Of a stretch of DNA of 64,000 bases, positions 43,876-52,824 are shown piece after piece. The position numbers and the translations under genes were made by a program. The stretch is taken from positions 1 through 64,000 of the forward strand of contig JAYPWI010000009.1 in NCBI GenBank assembly GCA_038135065.1. The letters are read 5' to 3'. A model generated the notes under the pieces. It saw only the letters and a program-made list of their open reading frames with translations, had not been told where the DNA came from and made no database searches. The DNA is from JAYPWI01 sp038135065 (lineage in GTDB: Bacteria > Actinomycetota > Acidimicrobiia > Acidimicrobiales > Poriferisodalaceae). Positions within the stretch are counted from its first letter, which is position 1; every line of letters starts with the position of its first letter.

Positions 43876-44877
43876 ATGAAGGCCAACGGGCGCACGGAAC
43901 GTCCAGGGTTGTTCTCCCTGGTCGCCACCTACGTTCGGAACGTGTCGGGCCACCACACCCTTTTGGCCGCCGGCGGCGTCGCCTTCAACTTCGCAATCGC
44001 GCTCGTGCCGGCGGTGGTAGCCATCATCTCGCTGTACGGCCTCGTGGCAGAACCCGACGATGTCCCCCGGCAACTCGAGCCGCTCACCAACGCCCTCCCG
44101 ACCGAGGCGGCCGCCCTCGTCGTCGCTCAGCTCCGGGGGGTCACATCGATCTCGACCGGCGGCGTGACGACGGGTCTGATCGTCGGCGTCTTCGGTCTGC
44201 TGTGGCTGATCTCGAACGCCTTCAACTCTCTGGTCATCGCAGTACGAATCGCCCACGGCAGACGGAGTCCCCACAATTGGATCCAGGGACGTATCTTCGC
44301 CATCCGCCTGAGCCTCTTCGCTCTCGTGGTCACGACGGTGGTGGTGTGGGCCCTCATCGCCCTGCCCCGAACCCTCGACACGGCAGGCCTGGGCGACACC
44401 GCACGGAAGATCCTGGAGATCGCACGCTGGCCCATGGTCGTGCTGTTCGTGGCCGCCTCACTGCAGTGGATCTATCGATCCGTCGTCGGCCCACCGCAGT
44501 CGAAGCGGGCCCGCCACACTGCTGTACTGCTCGGCGGGGCGATCTGGGTCGGAGGAACCCTCGGCATGGCGGCTGCCGCCTCGGGGGCAGACGCATTGGA
44601 GTCCACCTTCGGGTCACTCGGCGCAGTCGCCGTGCTGCTTGCGTGGCTCTACCTATCAGCCCTCGCTGTGCTCCTCGCCGCCGAAGCCGAGCCCGTCCTG
44701 GCCAGCCGCTTCCCGCCCACCCTTCGGAGGCGGCGGCGTCGCCAGAACGAAGAAGACCATGCCAACTCCTGCGATCCCAGCCAGGATCAGGAATCCGACT
44801 TGGTACGAACCTGTGACGTCGGCGAGGATCCCGGCGACGAGAGGGCCCAGGGTCGTGCCCAACATGACGATCAATGA
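43876..44877 (+). CDS. YihY/BrkB-family membrane protein
   Basis: Integral membrane protein of about 333 residues with six hydrophobic segments, of the YihY/virulence factor BrkB family. Characteristic pieces: HHTLLAAGGVAFNFAIALVPAVVAIISLYGL, TGLIVGVFGLLWLISNAFNSLVIAVRIAHG and the last helix WLYLSALAVLLAAEAE. The C-terminal tail after about residue 285 is Arg/Asp/Gln-rich, lies opposite the end of the convergent MFS gene, and may be a by-product of a missing earlier stop. Two in-frame ATGs (43834 and 43876) are possible; the second is chosen because the first lies outside family length. Function of the family is unresolved. Confidence is lower for the tail. Confidence 0.82.
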   Translation: MKANGRTERPGLFSLVATYVRNVSGHHTLLAAGGVAFNFAIALVPAVVAIISLYGLVAEPDDVPRQLEPLTNALPTEAAALVVAQLRGVTSISTGGVTTGLIVGVFGLLWLISNAFNSLVIAVRIAHGRRSPHNWIQGRIFAIRLSLFALVVTTVVVWALIALPRTLDTAGLGDTARKILEIARWPMVVLFVAASLQWIYRSVVGPPQSKRARHTAVLLGGAIWVGGTLGMAAAASGADALESTFGSLGAVAVLLAWLYLSALAVLLAAEAEPVLASRFPPTLRRRRRRQNEEDHANSCDPSQDQESDLVRTCDVGEDPGDERAQGRAQHDDQ

Positions 44878-45955
44878 GCTCAGACCCATGATCGAACCGA
44901 ACGAACTCGAACCGAAATAATCAGCTCGCAAGGCCTGCATCAGGGGGCCTCGAGCACCCCACGCCAGGCCGTGGAGCGCAACGAACACCACCAGCGCTCC
45001 TACCGACTGGCCCAGCGCCAACACGACCATGCCCGCCGCGTGGCCGAGCATGGCAGAAGAAGCAATGAGTCGCTTGTTGACCCGGTCACCGAGCCATCCG
45101 CCGACTCCCATCCCCACGAGCTGCACCAGGGGTAGAACGCCGCTGACGATCGAGGCTTGGAGATGGGTGAACCCCCGTTCGGAGGTGAGGAACAGCGCCA
45201 GGTGGGCCATCACCGCACCAACGGTGAACAGGGCAGACATATGTCCCAGGGAGATCATCCAGAAGGCCCGCGTCCGAACCGCCTCCCTGGCCGTGAAGTG
45301 GATGGTGGCCAGACCCTCTGCTGCCCCCGCAGACGGCATCCCCGCTCGGGCACGGTGTCCATCGGGAATCTCCCCCACGTCGGCGGGAGATCCAGCCAGG
45401 ACCCGGGCCAGAACGAAGATCGCCGCCCCAGCCACGAGCCCGGACCCGGCTGCCGTCCAGCGCCAGCCCACGACGTCGAACAGGTACACCACGCCAGGGA
45501 TGACCGCCCCTCCCAGGGCGAACCCCATGCTGCCGACGGCGAGTGCCCGGGCTCGTCGCCGCTCGAACCAGCGAACGATGGCCACCGTCACCGTGAGAAA
45601 GCCCGACAGACCGGCCCCGATGGACACCACGACGAAGGACAGGAAGAACTGGAGCAAGGAGCGCGTCTGGCTGAATGCCAGCATGCCCACGGTCATGATG
45701 CAGGCACCGACCTCGGCCACCCGCTTGGGTCCGAAACGGTCGAGCAACCAGCCCTGAAGTGGCCCCAACAGGGCGGACTCGGCCCGGTTCAGCGAGTAAG
45801 CCGCAGAGAGCGACGACTTGCTCCAGCCGAATTCGGCCTCCAGGGTCACCAGGTACTGCCCNNNNNNNNNNGGCCTGGATCGAAAAGCCCGCTCCCACGA
45901 CCTTCCATCCCCTGAAGATGGTGCGGGGTTTCGGCACTGCCCCATCCTGCACCAT
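44656..45955 (-). CDS. MFS transporter, interrupted by a scaffold gap
   Basis: Major facilitator superfamily transporter (monocarboxylate-type), about 430 residues. N-terminal part before the N run: ATG at 45955, then VPKPRTIFRGWKVVGAGFSIQA. After the gap it resumes as GQYLVTLEAEFGWSKSSLSAAYSL, the classical first loop of MFS proteins that start RGWxVV. The two sides are in different frames across the 10 N, so the true missing length is not 10; about 30 bases are expected from the family. Signatures QGWLLDRFGPKRVAEVG and GGWLGDRVNKR are intact. The last 220 bp overlap the 3' end of the convergent YihY gene. The coding interval includes the gap. Confidence 0.85.
45862..45871. other. Scaffold gap (10 N)
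   Basis: Ten undefined bases inside the first helix region of the MFS gene. The reading frame does not continue across it, so the stretch is a placeholder and not the measured length. Confidence 0.99.
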
Positions 45956-46017
45956 TACGCCGCGCCGCGCACCGGAGACGCCCAACCGATCAGCCCACGA
46001 TCACTACGATCCACCAG

Positions 46018-46800
46018 GTGGTATCCCCGACTCCCCTCCACCCGACCCACCTCCACGTCGATCGCCACGACGGCGATCCCGACGCCCCTGTCCTGTTGCT
46101 CCTGCATGGTCTGGGCGGTACCGGAGCCGTGTGGCATCCCCTCATCGATGTCTTGGAGTGGTCCGGCGACGTCATCGTGCCCGATCTACGTGGCCACGGA
46201 CGATCCCCGTGGACCGACCTGTACTCCTTCGGGGCCATGGCAGCCGACGTGGCGGGCCTGATCGGACCTCGTCGGCCCACCGCCATCGTCGGCCACTCGA
46301 TGGGTGCGGTGGTCGGCCTCGGCCTGGCCACCGGCTGGTTCGGCATCGACGTCACCCATCTGACCACCGTCGGCATCAAGGTCGTGTGGTCCGATGACGA
46401 GATCGCCGCCATCGACCGCATCGCCGCGAAGCCGGCCCGGGTGTTCGACCAGGTTGCCGACGCCCGGGAATGGGCCGCCAAGCTCGCTGGGCTGTTCGGG
46501 GTGATCGATCCCGACGACCCCATGCTGGATGGGGCCGTCACTGCCGTCGACGGGGGCTACCGGGCGTCCCTGGACCCGAGGGCCGGCCTGGTCGGCCCAC
46601 CACCACTCGAACCCCTGCACGGTGCCGTGGCAGATGTGCCCATCGTTCACTGCCTGGGCGATCGCGACCCCATGGTCAGCCCCGACCAGTCGGCGACCAT
46701 GGGCCGAGAGGTCCATGTCATCGCCGACGCCGGACACAACGCCATGGTCGAGCAACCCGCCGAGGTGGCCGCCGTGCTCAACCGACTCACCGCTTCCTGA
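46018..46800 (+). CDS. Alpha/beta hydrolase
   Basis: Serine alpha/beta hydrolase of 260 residues. The oxyanion motif is LLLLHGLGGTGAVWHPL, the nucleophile elbow AIVGHSMGAVVGLGLA (Ser), the acid is in HCLGDRDPMV and the base His in ADAGHNAMVEQPAEVAA, so the triad is complete. Proteins with this pattern include thioesterases, lactonases and C-C hydrolases; the specific reaction is not deducible. Start GTG at 46018, preceded by TACGAT with a 7-nt spacer (46005-46010), the leaderless pattern. It is divergent from the gapped MFS gene and convergent with the small membrane protein gene. Confidence 0.87.
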   Translation: MVSPTPLHPTHLHVDRHDGDPDAPVLLLLHGLGGTGAVWHPLIDVLEWSGDVIVPDLRGHGRSPWTDLYSFGAMAADVAGLIGPRRPTAIVGHSMGAVVGLGLATGWFGIDVTHLTTVGIKVVWSDDEIAAIDRIAAKPARVFDQVADAREWAAKLAGLFGVIDPDDPMLDGAVTAVDGGYRASLDPRAGLVGPPPLEPLHGAVADVPIVHCLGDRDPMVSPDQSATMGREVHVIADAGHNAMVEQPAEVAAVLNRLTAS

Positions 46801-46809
46801 TCGTCGCAG

Positions 46810-47214
46810 TTACGAGCCGCCGACCAGCCGATCAGCAGTGCGGCGAACACCCAATGCAGCGACCAGCACGGTCCCGATACTCACCACCATCAGCAGCGCA
46901 TGGACCACTTTGAAACTTGCGTCGTGTCCGGGGTCCAGCAAGATCGCCGTGCCCCGAACCAGCCAGTAGGCGACCGTCCACCCGGCCAAGAGCCCGATCC
47001 ACACCGGACCGGGCCGGCCTCGCCACAACCACACCCCAGCCAGCAGACCGAGTAAGAGAAACAGACCAGCGATCCCAAGACGTAGCGAACGACCCATCGT
47101 GTCGAGGTCGTCGTTGGCCACGACGTTGCGAAGCCGCGACAACCACAGGAACAGGGTCCAGATCACCAGGGGGGCCAGCCAACGGCGGGCCGTCCTACGG
47201 ATCTGCTCCGCCAC
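46810..47214 (-). CDS. Small membrane protein of unknown function
   Basis: Product of 134 residues with four predicted transmembrane segments: LAPLVIWTLFLWLS, LGIAGLFLLLGLLAGVWLW, PVWIGLLAGWTVAYWLV and LLMVVSIGTVLVAALGV, each separated by short charged loops. I do not recognise the family. Start is a GTG lying 1 bp downstream of the acyl-CoA synthetase stop codon, so it is co-transcribed with that gene and perhaps helps a lipid-related function at the membrane. The N-terminus is Arg-rich, consistent with a cytoplasmic location. Composition resembles that of neighbouring genes. Confidence 0.7.
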   Translation of the reverse strand: MAEQIRRTARRWLAPLVIWTLFLWLSRLRNVVANDDLDTMGRSLRLGIAGLFLLLGLLAGVWLWRGRPGPVWIGLLAGWTVAYWLVRGTAILLDPGHDASFKVVHALLMVVSIGTVLVAALGVRRTADRLVGGS

Positions 47215-47215
47215 C

Positions 47216-48856
47216 TCAGGCGTTCTTGATATCGGCCGCGATCTGCAGGCCCAGGTCCGCGATGGCCTTCTCGCGCATCTCCACCTTGCGGACCTTGCCG
47301 GTCACCGTCATGGGGAACGAGTCGACGAAGGTGAAATAGCGAGGGATCTTGTGCCGGGCGATGCGACCAGTGCAGTACGCCCGCAGATCCTCCTCGGTCA
47401 CCGTCGAGCCTGCCTCCACCTGGATCCAGGCATTCAACTCCTCGCCGTACTTCTCGTCGGGCACCCCGATGACCTGCACGTCGGCCACCCCGGGTGCGCC
47501 GTAGAGGAACTCCTCGATCTCTCTGGGATAGAGGTTCTCCCCACCCCGGATGACCATGTCCTTGATCCGGCCGACGATGTTCACATAACCGTCGTCGTCC
47601 ATGGTCGCCAGGTCGCCGGTGTGCATCCAACCATCGGCGTCGATGGCCTCGGCCGTCTTGTCCGGGTCGTCCCAGTAGCCGAGCATCACCGAATAGCCCC
47701 GGGTGCAGAACTCGCCACCCTGGCCACGTTCGACCGTCTCCCCCGACTCGGGATCCACGATCTTGATCTCCAGATGAGGTTGCACTCGCCCCACGGTGGC
47801 CACCCGAAGTTCCACCGAGTCGTCGGGGCCGGTCTGGGTCGACACGGGCGAGGTCTCGGTCATCCCGTAGGCGATGGTCACCTCGTCCATGTGCATCTCG
47901 TCGATGACCTTCTTCATCACCTCGATGGGGCACGGTGAGCCGGCCATGATCCCGGTCCGCAGTGAGGAGATGTCGAAGGTGGCGAGATCCGGGTGGCCGA
48001 GTTCGGCGATGAACATGGTCGGCACCCCGTACAGCGACGTGCACCGCTCCTGCTCCACAGCCCGCAGAACGGCGCCCGGCTCGAAGGTGGGACCGGGCAC
48101 CACCATGGCCGCACCGAACACCGAGCAGGCCAGGTTCCCGAGCACCATGCCGAAGCAGTGGTAGTAGGGCACGGGGATGCACACGCGGTCATCGGCGGAG
48201 TAGCCGCAGGCATGGCCGACGAACTGTGCGTTGTTGAGAATGTTGTGGTGGCTGAGGGTGGCTCCCTTGGGGAAGCCGGTGGTGCCCGACGTGTACTGGA
48301 TGTTGATGGGGTCGTGGCAGTCCAGCCCAGCGGCCCGAGCCCGCAGTTCGTCGTCGCTCACCCCCGCACCGGCGGCCAGTAACTCCGCCCAGTCGTCGGT
48401 GTCGAAGTAGATGACCTTCTCCAAGCCGCCGAGGGCCGGAGCGACTTCCTCGACCATGTCGCGGTACGACGAGGTGAGATACGACGTCATGGTCACCAAC
48501 AGCCGGCAACCCGACTGACCGAGGGCGTACTCCAGCTCCGAAGTCCGGTACGCCGGGTTGATGTTGACCTGGATGGCCCCGATCTTGGCAGTGGCGTACT
48601 GGATGTAGGCCCACTCGGCGAAGTTGGGGCTCCACATCCCCACCCGGTCGCCCACCCCGATCCCCAGGCCCATGAGACCCTTCGCAACCTGATCGACGGT
48701 GGCGTTGAACTCGCTCCAGGTGTGCCGCACGTCCTGGTGCATCACCACCAGGGCATCGCGGTCACCGTGAGCGGCCGCAGTGGCCTCGAGCTGCGCGCCG
48801 ATGGTCAGCTCGATGAGCGCGGGCTCGCTTCCTCCGACGTCGATCGATGCGGTCAC
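47216..48856 (-). CDS. AMP-forming acyl-CoA synthetase (FadD-like)
   Basis: ANL-superfamily ligase of 546 residues that activates a carboxylic acid to its CoA thioester via an acyl-adenylate. Motifs: P-loop-like YTSGTTGFPKGATLSHHN, AYGMTETSPVS, the adenylate site GDLATMDDDGYVNIVGRIKD, and the catalytic Lys in TVTGKVRKVEM near the C-terminus. The length and PYYHCFGMVLGNLA signature resemble medium- or long-chain fatty acyl-CoA synthetases of actinobacteria. GGAGGAA lies upstream of the GTG start. It is in one operon with a preceding SDR (2 bp) and the following small membrane protein, suggesting lipid or branched-acid catabolism. Substrate chain length unknown. Confidence 0.93.
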   Translation of the reverse strand: MTASIDVGGSEPALIELTIGAQLEATAAAHGDRDALVVMHQDVRHTWSEFNATVDQVAKGLMGLGIGVGDRVGMWSPNFAEWAYIQYATAKIGAIQVNINPAYRTSELEYALGQSGCRLLVTMTSYLTSSYRDMVEEVAPALGGLEKVIYFDTDDWAELLAAGAGVSDDELRARAAGLDCHDPINIQYTSGTTGFPKGATLSHHNILNNAQFVGHACGYSADDRVCIPVPYYHCFGMVLGNLACSVFGAAMVVPGPTFEPGAVLRAVEQERCTSLYGVPTMFIAELGHPDLATFDISSLRTGIMAGSPCPIEVMKKVIDEMHMDEVTIAYGMTETSPVSTQTGPDDSVELRVATVGRVQPHLEIKIVDPESGETVERGQGGEFCTRGYSVMLGYWDDPDKTAEAIDADGWMHTGDLATMDDDGYVNIVGRIKDMVIRGGENLYPREIEEFLYGAPGVADVQVIGVPDEKYGEELNAWIQVEAGSTVTEEDLRAYCTGRIARHKIPRYFTFVDSFPMTVTGKVRKVEMREKAIADLGLQIAADIKNA

Positions 48857-48858
48857 CG

Positions 48859-49635
48859 TTATTCCTCCAGAGCGAGTTCGTTGGCGACGGAGATCAGCTC
48901 ACCCCCGTCGATGTTCATGATGTTGCCCGTCATCCAGTCCGCGGCTGCGGCCAGGAACAGGGCTGCTTCCCCGATGTCGGACGGCTCCCCCAAGCGGCGC
49001 ATCGGGAGCGCATCGGCGATGGCCTGACCACGCGGTCCGCTCCACAGCACCTTGGCGAAGTCGGTGCGGATGAGACCCGGTGCGATGCAGTTGACCCGCA
49101 CCTTGGGCCCCATCTCCGCAGCCAGCTGCCGGGTCATATGCATCAAGGCGTCCTTGAGCATGCAGTACACGCCCAGGGCCTCGCTGGTCACGTGTCCACC
49201 CACCGATGCGATGTTGATGACCGAGCCGCCGTGCTCGGACATCCAGGTGTTCCAGGCCACCTGGGTCCACTGGAACGGGGCGCGGAGGTTGACCTCGTAG
49301 GTCTTGTCGAGGCGGGGAACGTCGCAGTCGATCATCGGTCCCGCCCACGGGTTCGTCGCTGCGTTGTTGACCAACACGTCACAGGACCCGAACCGCTCGA
49401 TGGTGCCGTCGACGACCCGCTGGGCCTCGTCGAGGTGCCCGATGTGGGAGGCGATGAAGTCAACCTCTCCGTCACAGTCGGCCATCTCGGCGGCTGCCGC
49501 CTCGCACTTGTCAGCCTTGCGGGAAGTGATCATCACGTTGCACCCGGCCTCAGCGAAAGATCGCACGATCCCCTTGCCGATCCCAGCCGAGCCGCCCGTG
49601 ACGATGGCCGTCTTGCCGTCGAGTCGAAGTTCCAT
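48859..49635 (-). CDS. SDR-family oxidoreductase
   Basis: Classical SDR of 258 residues. Cofactor motif TGGSAGIGKG at about 14-23, NNAATN for the NNAG motif, catalytic Ser in NIASVGG and the Y-x3-K pair in YCMLKDAL. The terminal NIDGGELI segment is also typical. Position 2-4 of the cofactor site (SRKADK) suggests NADP. It resembles the actinobacterial SDRs associated with steroid or fatty-acid degradation. Chosen start ATG at 49635 follows GATGAGAG; an ATG at 49644 is the alternative. It begins the operon with the acyl-CoA synthetase, 2 bp away. The gap upstream of it (141 bp) holds promoters for both divergent genes. Confidence 0.88.
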   Translation of the reverse strand: MELRLDGKTAIVTGGSAGIGKGIVRSFAEAGCNVMITSRKADKCEAAAAEMADCDGEVDFIASHIGHLDEAQRVVDGTIERFGSCDVLVNNAATNPWAGPMIDCDVPRLDKTYEVNLRAPFQWTQVAWNTWMSEHGGSVINIASVGGHVTSEALGVYCMLKDALMHMTRQLAAEMGPKVRVNCIAPGLIRTDFAKVLWSGPRGQAIADALPMRRLGEPSDIGEAALFLAAAADWMTGNIMNIDGGELISVANELALEE

Positions 49636-49776
49636 TTCTCTCATCCCCTTCGCCGAAGCGTCCCCGGCCGTTCGTGTCGATCCCGGCCCCGCCAGTTGAG
49701 CACATCGACCACCCCCTACGTTCTCATCTGCAAGGCTGCGGGGCGAACCCGGGGGACGGGGCCAGGAGGGAATCTC

Positions 49777-50655
49777 ATGAAGATCAGTGTTGCCGGGATG
49801 TTCGGGAACGGCCCGAAGCGGGGGGTCGGCTACTTGCAGGACTTCGCCCGAGCCGCTGAGGACATCGGCTACGCGTCGTTGAGCCTGCCCGAGCACGTCG
49901 TGTTCTTCGCCGACTACGACTCGAAGTACCCCTACACCGAGGACGGTTCCACCAACTGGGGTACCGAGGTTGGTCTCTTCGACCCCCTGTTCGCGGCCCA
50001 GGCCGCAGCTGCCGTGACCACCACCCTCCGCTTCGTCAGCGGCGTGGTGATCCTCCCCCAGCGGCCGGCCCTGCTGACCGCCCGTGAGGTGCTCTCCCTC
50101 GACCACCTCACCGGCGGCCGCTTCGACTTCGGGATCGGATCGGGCTGGTCGTGGGAGGAGTACGGGGCTCTGGGAGTTCCATTCGAACATCGGGGTCGTC
50201 GCATGGACGATTACATCGCCGCCATCCAAGCAGTGTGGGGCCCCGGCGACCGGGTGACCTATCAGGGCGAGTTCGTTCAGTTCGAGAACGCCGTCATGAA
50301 CCCCAAGCCCCTGACCCCGGGCGGCCCCAAGCTCATCATCGGGGGCAGCACACCGGTCGCCATGCGTCGATCGGCTCGCCACGACGGATGGTACGGCTGG
50401 TGGGCCCTCGTCGACATCGAGGAACACGTGGCCGAGTTCGAGCAGATCCTCAACGAGGCGGGCAGGTCCCGTACCGATGCGGACTTCGACTTCATCCTGG
50501 GGATACCGACGGGCTTCAATGCCTACGACGAGGTGGCCGACAAAGCAGCCCGAGCCCGGGATCTGGGGGTCGACGAGCTGGTGATCGCTGCCCCGATCGG
50601 AACGACCGACTACGCCGACGTCCTCCAGCAGTATTTCGACGCAGCCAGCGGCTGA
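49777..50655 (+). CDS. LLM-class F420-dependent oxidoreductase
   Basis: Third luciferase-like oxidoreductase here, 292 residues. Seen: EDIGYASLSLPEHVVF, RFVSGVVILPQRPALLTAREV, the cofactor loop HLTGGRFDFGIGSGWSWEEY and GGPKLIIGGSTPVAMRRSAR. FADYDSKYPYTEDG near the start is a substrate-side loop typical of the F420-dependent mycobacterial-like subgroup. Start ATG is preceded by AGGAGGG at 7 nt, one of the strongest ribosome sites in the window, unlike the leaderless neighbours. It is divergent from the SDR/acyl-CoA synthetase operon and ends 12 bp before the convergent acyl-CoA dehydrogenase. Reaction unknown. Confidence 0.88.
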   Translation: MKISVAGMFGNGPKRGVGYLQDFARAAEDIGYASLSLPEHVVFFADYDSKYPYTEDGSTNWGTEVGLFDPLFAAQAAAAVTTTLRFVSGVVILPQRPALLTAREVLSLDHLTGGRFDFGIGSGWSWEEYGALGVPFEHRGRRMDDYIAAIQAVWGPGDRVTYQGEFVQFENAVMNPKPLTPGGPKLIIGGSTPVAMRRSARHDGWYGWWALVDIEEHVAEFEQILNEAGRSRTDADFDFILGIPTGFNAYDEVADKAARARDLGVDELVIAAPIGTTDYADVLQQYFDAASG

Positions 50656-50667
50656 GGACCAGCTCGG

Positions 50668-51924
50668 TCAGGACCGGATCGTCTCGTTCCACGGCCCCGC
50701 ATCGGCCCGCGGTTCTTTGGGGAGGCCGAGCACCCGCTCACCGATGATGTTGCGCTGGATCTCGTTGCTTCCCGAGTAGATCGACCCGGGTCGAGCCCCC
50801 ATGAAGGTCGTCACCCAGGCTCGCGAGGAATACGGGGACCCCACATCGTCCACCCCCACACCGGTCGCCGCATCGCGGCCCGACGGTGCGGTGGCGTCCA
50901 TCCCCAGCACGTCCATGGCCAGCTCGGTGAACCGCTGGTGGTGCTCGGACCACAGGATCTTGTTGAGCGAGGACTCGGCGCCGGGGTGGTACCCCCGCAG
51001 CGACCGGGCCACCGTCTGCAGGCCCCCGAAGGCCATGAGGCGGGTCGTGGTATAGGCGGCAGCGAACCGCTGGCGCATCACGGGATTGTCGAGGAGCCCC
51101 CGGCTGCGGGCGACGGCGGCCAGGCGCTGCCACTCCTCGCCGTAGCGGATGCCGTTGGTCGTTGCGTCGTCGCCCCGCTCGTAGGCCAGCAGGGTGTTGG
51201 CCACCGCCCAGCCGTTGTTCACCCCACCGAGCACGTTGTCCTTGCTCGTTCGGGCGTCGCTGAAGAACACCTCGTTGAAGTCGTGATGACCCGCTGCGTT
51301 GACGATGGGCCGCACCTCGACCCCCGGTTGATCGATGGGGCAGAGCAGGAAGGAGATGCCCGCATGTTTCACGGCCGTCGGGTCGGTTCGGCACAGGACG
51401 AAGATCCAGTTGGCATTGTGACCCTGGCTGGTCCAGATCTTCTGCCCGTTGATGACCCACTCGTCGCCGTCGAGCACGGCCCTGGTGGCCAGCGATGCCA
51501 GATCCGAACCCGAATTCGGCTCGCTGTACCCCTGACACCAGACGTCGGAACCATCCAGGATGCGGGGCAGGAACTGGTGCTTCTGCTCTTCGGTCCCCCA
51601 GTCGATCAGGGTGTGCCCGATCATCCCGATCGAAAAGATGTCGTTGTCGTTGCCCCCAGGGACCCCGGCTGCCGCGAATTCCTCGGCCAACACCGTGCGC
51701 TCCATCTGGCTGAGCCCGGCACCCCCGTACTCGGGCGGCCAGGCCACGGCCAGCAGCTGGTGCTCGGCGAGGGTCCGCCGCCAGCGGGTGATGAAGTCGC
51801 GGCGCTCGTCGGGGTCGAACCCGCCCATGCCCGACCAGTCCCCCGGGAGGTTGGCCGACAAGAAGTCCTTGATCCGGGTCCGGAAGGCCGCAGCCTCCGG
51901 GGTGTAGTCCGCTTCAACACTCAC
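50668..51924 (-). CDS. Acyl-CoA dehydrogenase
   Basis: FAD-dependent acyl-CoA dehydrogenase, 418 residues. The three-domain arrangement is clear: N-terminal helices (AWPPEYGGAGLSQMERTVL), FAD segment CQGYSEPNSGSDLASLATRA, the DGDEWVINGQKIWTSQGHNA strand, and the C-terminal ending GSIYSGSNEIQRNIIGERVLGLP that closes the flavin site. It catalyses alpha,beta-dehydrogenation of an acyl-CoA, with electrons passed to ETF. Actinobacterial homologues act on steroid side chains or branched acids; the substrate here is unknown. The GTG at 51924 overlaps no upstream gene; the divergent SDR gene starts 132 bp away, with no clear -10 hexamer before this GTG. Confidence 0.92.
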   Translation of the reverse strand: MSVEADYTPEAAAFRTRIKDFLSANLPGDWSGMGGFDPDERRDFITRWRRTLAEHQLLAVAWPPEYGGAGLSQMERTVLAEEFAAAGVPGGNDNDIFSIGMIGHTLIDWGTEEQKHQFLPRILDGSDVWCQGYSEPNSGSDLASLATRAVLDGDEWVINGQKIWTSQGHNANWIFVLCRTDPTAVKHAGISFLLCPIDQPGVEVRPIVNAAGHHDFNEVFFSDARTSKDNVLGGVNNGWAVANTLLAYERGDDATTNGIRYGEEWQRLAAVARSRGLLDNPVMRQRFAAAYTTTRLMAFGGLQTVARSLRGYHPGAESSLNKILWSEHHQRFTELAMDVLGMDATAPSGRDAATGVGVDDVGSPYSSRAWVTTFMGARPGSIYSGSNEIQRNIIGERVLGLPKEPRADAGPWNETIRS

Positions 51925-52056
51925 CGCGCACCTCGCTCGGCACCCCTGATGTGGTGCCCGGTTTCCCCTCGGTCGCCTGCCCCAGCAGCCGCTCGTATCC
52001 GGCGACCAGACTAGGCAGCATGCGCGGGGTGCGCAGCGAAGGCAACGGGAGCAACG

Positions 52057-52824
52057 ATGGGGTCACTCGAGAACAAGGTCTGCCTGGTCACCGGGGTCGG
52101 TACCGGGATCGGGGAGGCAATCGCCCTCGCATATGGAGCCGAGGGGGCCACCGTCGTGGGCGTCGACATCGACGTCGCAGCGGGATCGGACACCATGGGC
52201 CGGGCCGGAGGCTCCTTCGTGGCCTGCGACATCGCGGACATCGAAGCGGTCCGGACCATGGTCGACGCGGTCGCCTCCGACCACGGTCGGATCGACGTCC
52301 TGGTCAACAACGCAGGCATCACCCGCCAGCTCGGGTTCTTCGACGTGACCCCCGACGATTGGGATCGCATCAACGACGTGAACACCCGGGGTCTCTTCTT
52401 CTGCATGCAGGCCGTTGCGGCAACGATGCGGGACCACGGCGGGGGCACGGTGATCAACCTGGCCTCCATCGCCGGCAAGGGGTACCGAGGCACCTCGAAC
52501 ATCGCCTACGCAGGTACCAAGGGATGCGTCCTGGCCCTCACCAGGGTAGGAGCGCACCAGCTCGCCCGCTACGGCATCACGGTCAACGCCATCTGCCCTG
52601 GGGTGACCCGGACCGCGCTGTTCGATCAGGTCACCACGGCAGCGGCCGAGCGCACTGGTCGCCCCCTCGAGGAGATCCTGAACCGAGCGGCACGGGAGAT
52701 CCCACTCCGTCGACTCAATGCACCCGACGACATCGCTGCGGCCGCCGTGTTCCTGGCCACCGACGGGGCCCGCAACATCACCGGCCAGAGCCTCAACGTG
52801 GACGGTGGTCTTCGGTTCGACTGA
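52057..52824 (+). CDS. SDR-family oxidoreductase
   Basis: Classical SDR of 255 residues with cofactor motif TGVGTGIGEA, NNAGITRQL, the catalytic Ser in NLASIAG and the pair Y-x3-K in IAYAGTKGCV. The end NVDGGLRFD is the usual SDR terminus. The Asp after the second strand (GVDIDV) favours NAD. It resembles 3-oxoacyl or 3-hydroxyacyl-CoA reductases. ATG at 52057 follows GGGAG. It is divergent from the acyl-CoA dehydrogenase (132 bp) and ends directly against the convergent methyltransferase stop, which leaves no intergenic space. Substrate unknown. Confidence 0.88.
   Translation: MGSLENKVCLVTGVGTGIGEAIALAYGAEGATVVGVDIDVAAGSDTMGRAGGSFVACDIADIEAVRTMVDAVASDHGRIDVLVNNAGITRQLGFFDVTPDDWDRINDVNTRGLFFCMQAVAATMRDHGGGTVINLASIAGKGYRGTSNIAYAGTKGCVLALTRVGAHQLARYGITVNAICPGVTRTALFDQVTTAAAERTGRPLEEILNRAAREIPLRRLNAPDDIAAAAVFLATDGARNITGQSLNVDGGLRFD

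Noticed and set aside
51925..52056. Possible small RNA or riboswitch in the 132-bp divergent gap
   Set aside because: I could not find a conserved aptamer element or a convincing hairpin; it holds only the two upstream regions.
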